From Chloroflexota bacterium (GTDB taxonomy: Bacteria; Chloroflexota; UBA5177; JANWHV01): a stretch of 6,313 nt of DNA. A program made the position numbers and the translations under genes. The notes below the pieces were generated by a model. That model made no database searches. It saw nothing but the letters and a program-made list of their open reading frames with translations, and was not told the DNA's origin. Each line of letters starts with the position of its first letter. The stretch's first letter is position 1. Of the stretch, positions 5,813 to 6,313 are shown piece by piece. The stretch lies in the NCBI GenBank assembly GCA_028287725.1, contig JAQBPC010000196.1, positions 1 to 6,313 of the forward strand, given 5' to 3'.

Positions 5813-6187
5813 ATGGGTCGAAGCCTTCGCCTACTCACCATGGCCGCCTTGATCGCGGTGCCGTTGGCCGGCGCCAATCGTCCCGTGGTTGCCGCCAATT
5901 GGGGCGTCGGAATTGGTGTGCGGCCAAACCCCATGCACCCGAACGAACCTCACGCCGCGGTGCTCACCAAGTCCCATATTGGCGCTGTCTGCAAAGCCCG
6001 TGTGGAGTACGACGGAACCCACCAGCGACCGTACGTCTTCAAGGCAGTGGTCATCAAGTCGAAGGCCGCCGTTGCCTGGTATTTCCACGCAAAGACCACG
6101 GCCAAGCGTGGTCAGGCGAGCGTTACCTGCACCTATAACCACGCGACGCTAACCTCTATCGCCTACTTCAAGGTGCTGCCGCGCTGA
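5813..6187 (+). CDS. small secreted Ig-like beta-sandwich protein
   Basis: The 124-residue product begins with a signal peptide: Arg at 3 and 6, a hydrophobic core at about 8-20, and a likely cleavage after VVA at 25-27. The mature part, about 97 residues, has an Ig-like layout: C60 in a strand (IGAVCKARVEYDG), a Trp in WYFHAKT (89-95), a Gly turn, C106 in ASVTCTYNH (102-110), and a closing strand TSIAYFKVLP. The two cysteines, 46 residues apart, are the only ones and would form the disulfide across the sandwich. Such domains are common in secreted proteins of Chloroflexota and Actinobacteria and usually bind or act as spacers; here there is no partner domain and no anchor, so the protein may be free. 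AAAGGAA at 5801-5807 precedes ATG 5813. The 17-base gap from the kinase gene and absence of a terminator suggest co-transcription. Confidence 0.7.
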   Translation: MGRSLRLLTMAALIAVPLAGANRPVVAANWGVGIGVRPNPMHPNEPHAAVLTKSHIGAVCKARVEYDGTHQRPYVFKAVVIKSKAAVAWYFHAKTTAKRGQASVTCTYNHATLTSIAYFKVLPR

Positions 6188-6233
6188 GCACTGTGGATTT
6201 CTCTTAAACAGATGGTTGCCGCGCTGCGGGACA

Positions 6234-6255
6234 GTGAGGGATGTACAGTCCTCAC
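6234..6255 (+). terminator. short hairpin downstream of the Ig-like gene
   Basis: GTGAGG (6234-6239) pairs with CCTCAC (6250-6255) around a 10-base loop that itself contains TGTACA. It lies 47 bases after the stop codon, but no T-run follows, so a terminator role is weakly supported. The remaining bases to the right edge show no gene with a start and ribosome site. Confidence 0.25.
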
Positions 6256-6313
6256 GGCCGTCTGCTCGGCACAGCAGCGCCACCCCCGCCTGCCATGTCG
6301 CAGTTGCTCAGGG

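Noticed and set aside
6212..6313. Open frame starting ATG 6212 and running off the right edge
   Set aside because: There is no ribosome-binding sequence before it, the 34 residues show no recognisable pattern, and it contains a hairpin. It could not be told from chance.

Overview
The window is about 60% GC and reads like bacterial chromosome. The best clue to the organism is the 3' end of a membrane protein at the left edge, which resembles the C-terminus of the DUF2298 / Chlor_Arch_YYY family known from Chloroflexota and some archaea. Together with the single-anchor Asp-box propeller and the small secreted Ig-like protein, this makes a Chloroflexota member the most likely source. That assignment is inferred from protein style; there is no rRNA or marker gene here.

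Layout, left to right. (1) 1-1464, + strand: the tail of a polytopic membrane protein (ends 181), then a membrane-anchored Asp-box (BNR) beta-propeller. (2) 1465-1813: a non-coding gap between convergent genes, filled with palindromic REP-like repeats sharing the core GGCTAAAGCCGG. (3) 1814-2368, - strand: a Nudix hydrolase of the ADP-ribose pyrophosphatase type with a perfect Nudix box. (4) 2369-2710: a divergent intergenic region with two sets of short direct repeats. (5) 2711-3706, + strand: a secreted or anchored GH18-like TIM-barrel protein with an altered catalytic motif. (6) 3801-4532, + strand: a zinc-ribbon protein with two tandem YccF-type membrane repeats. (7) 4533-4823: non-coding, with hairpins and a fair promoter. 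(8) 4824-6187, + strand: a likely two-gene operon of an aminoglycoside-phosphotransferase-family kinase and a small secreted Ig-like protein. (9) 6188-6313: no supported gene.

No single pathway joins these genes. Four of the products (the propeller, the GH18-like protein, the YccF protein and the Ig-like protein) are predicted to be in the membrane or outside it. The Nudix enzyme and the APH-fold kinase are predicted to be cytosolic and have general small-molecule chemistry. I see no defence system, mobile-element gene, CRISPR array or RNA gene. The least ordinary features are the compensated palindromes at 1561-1792, the GH18 motif with Gln replacing an Asp, and the zinc-ribbon/YccF fusion.
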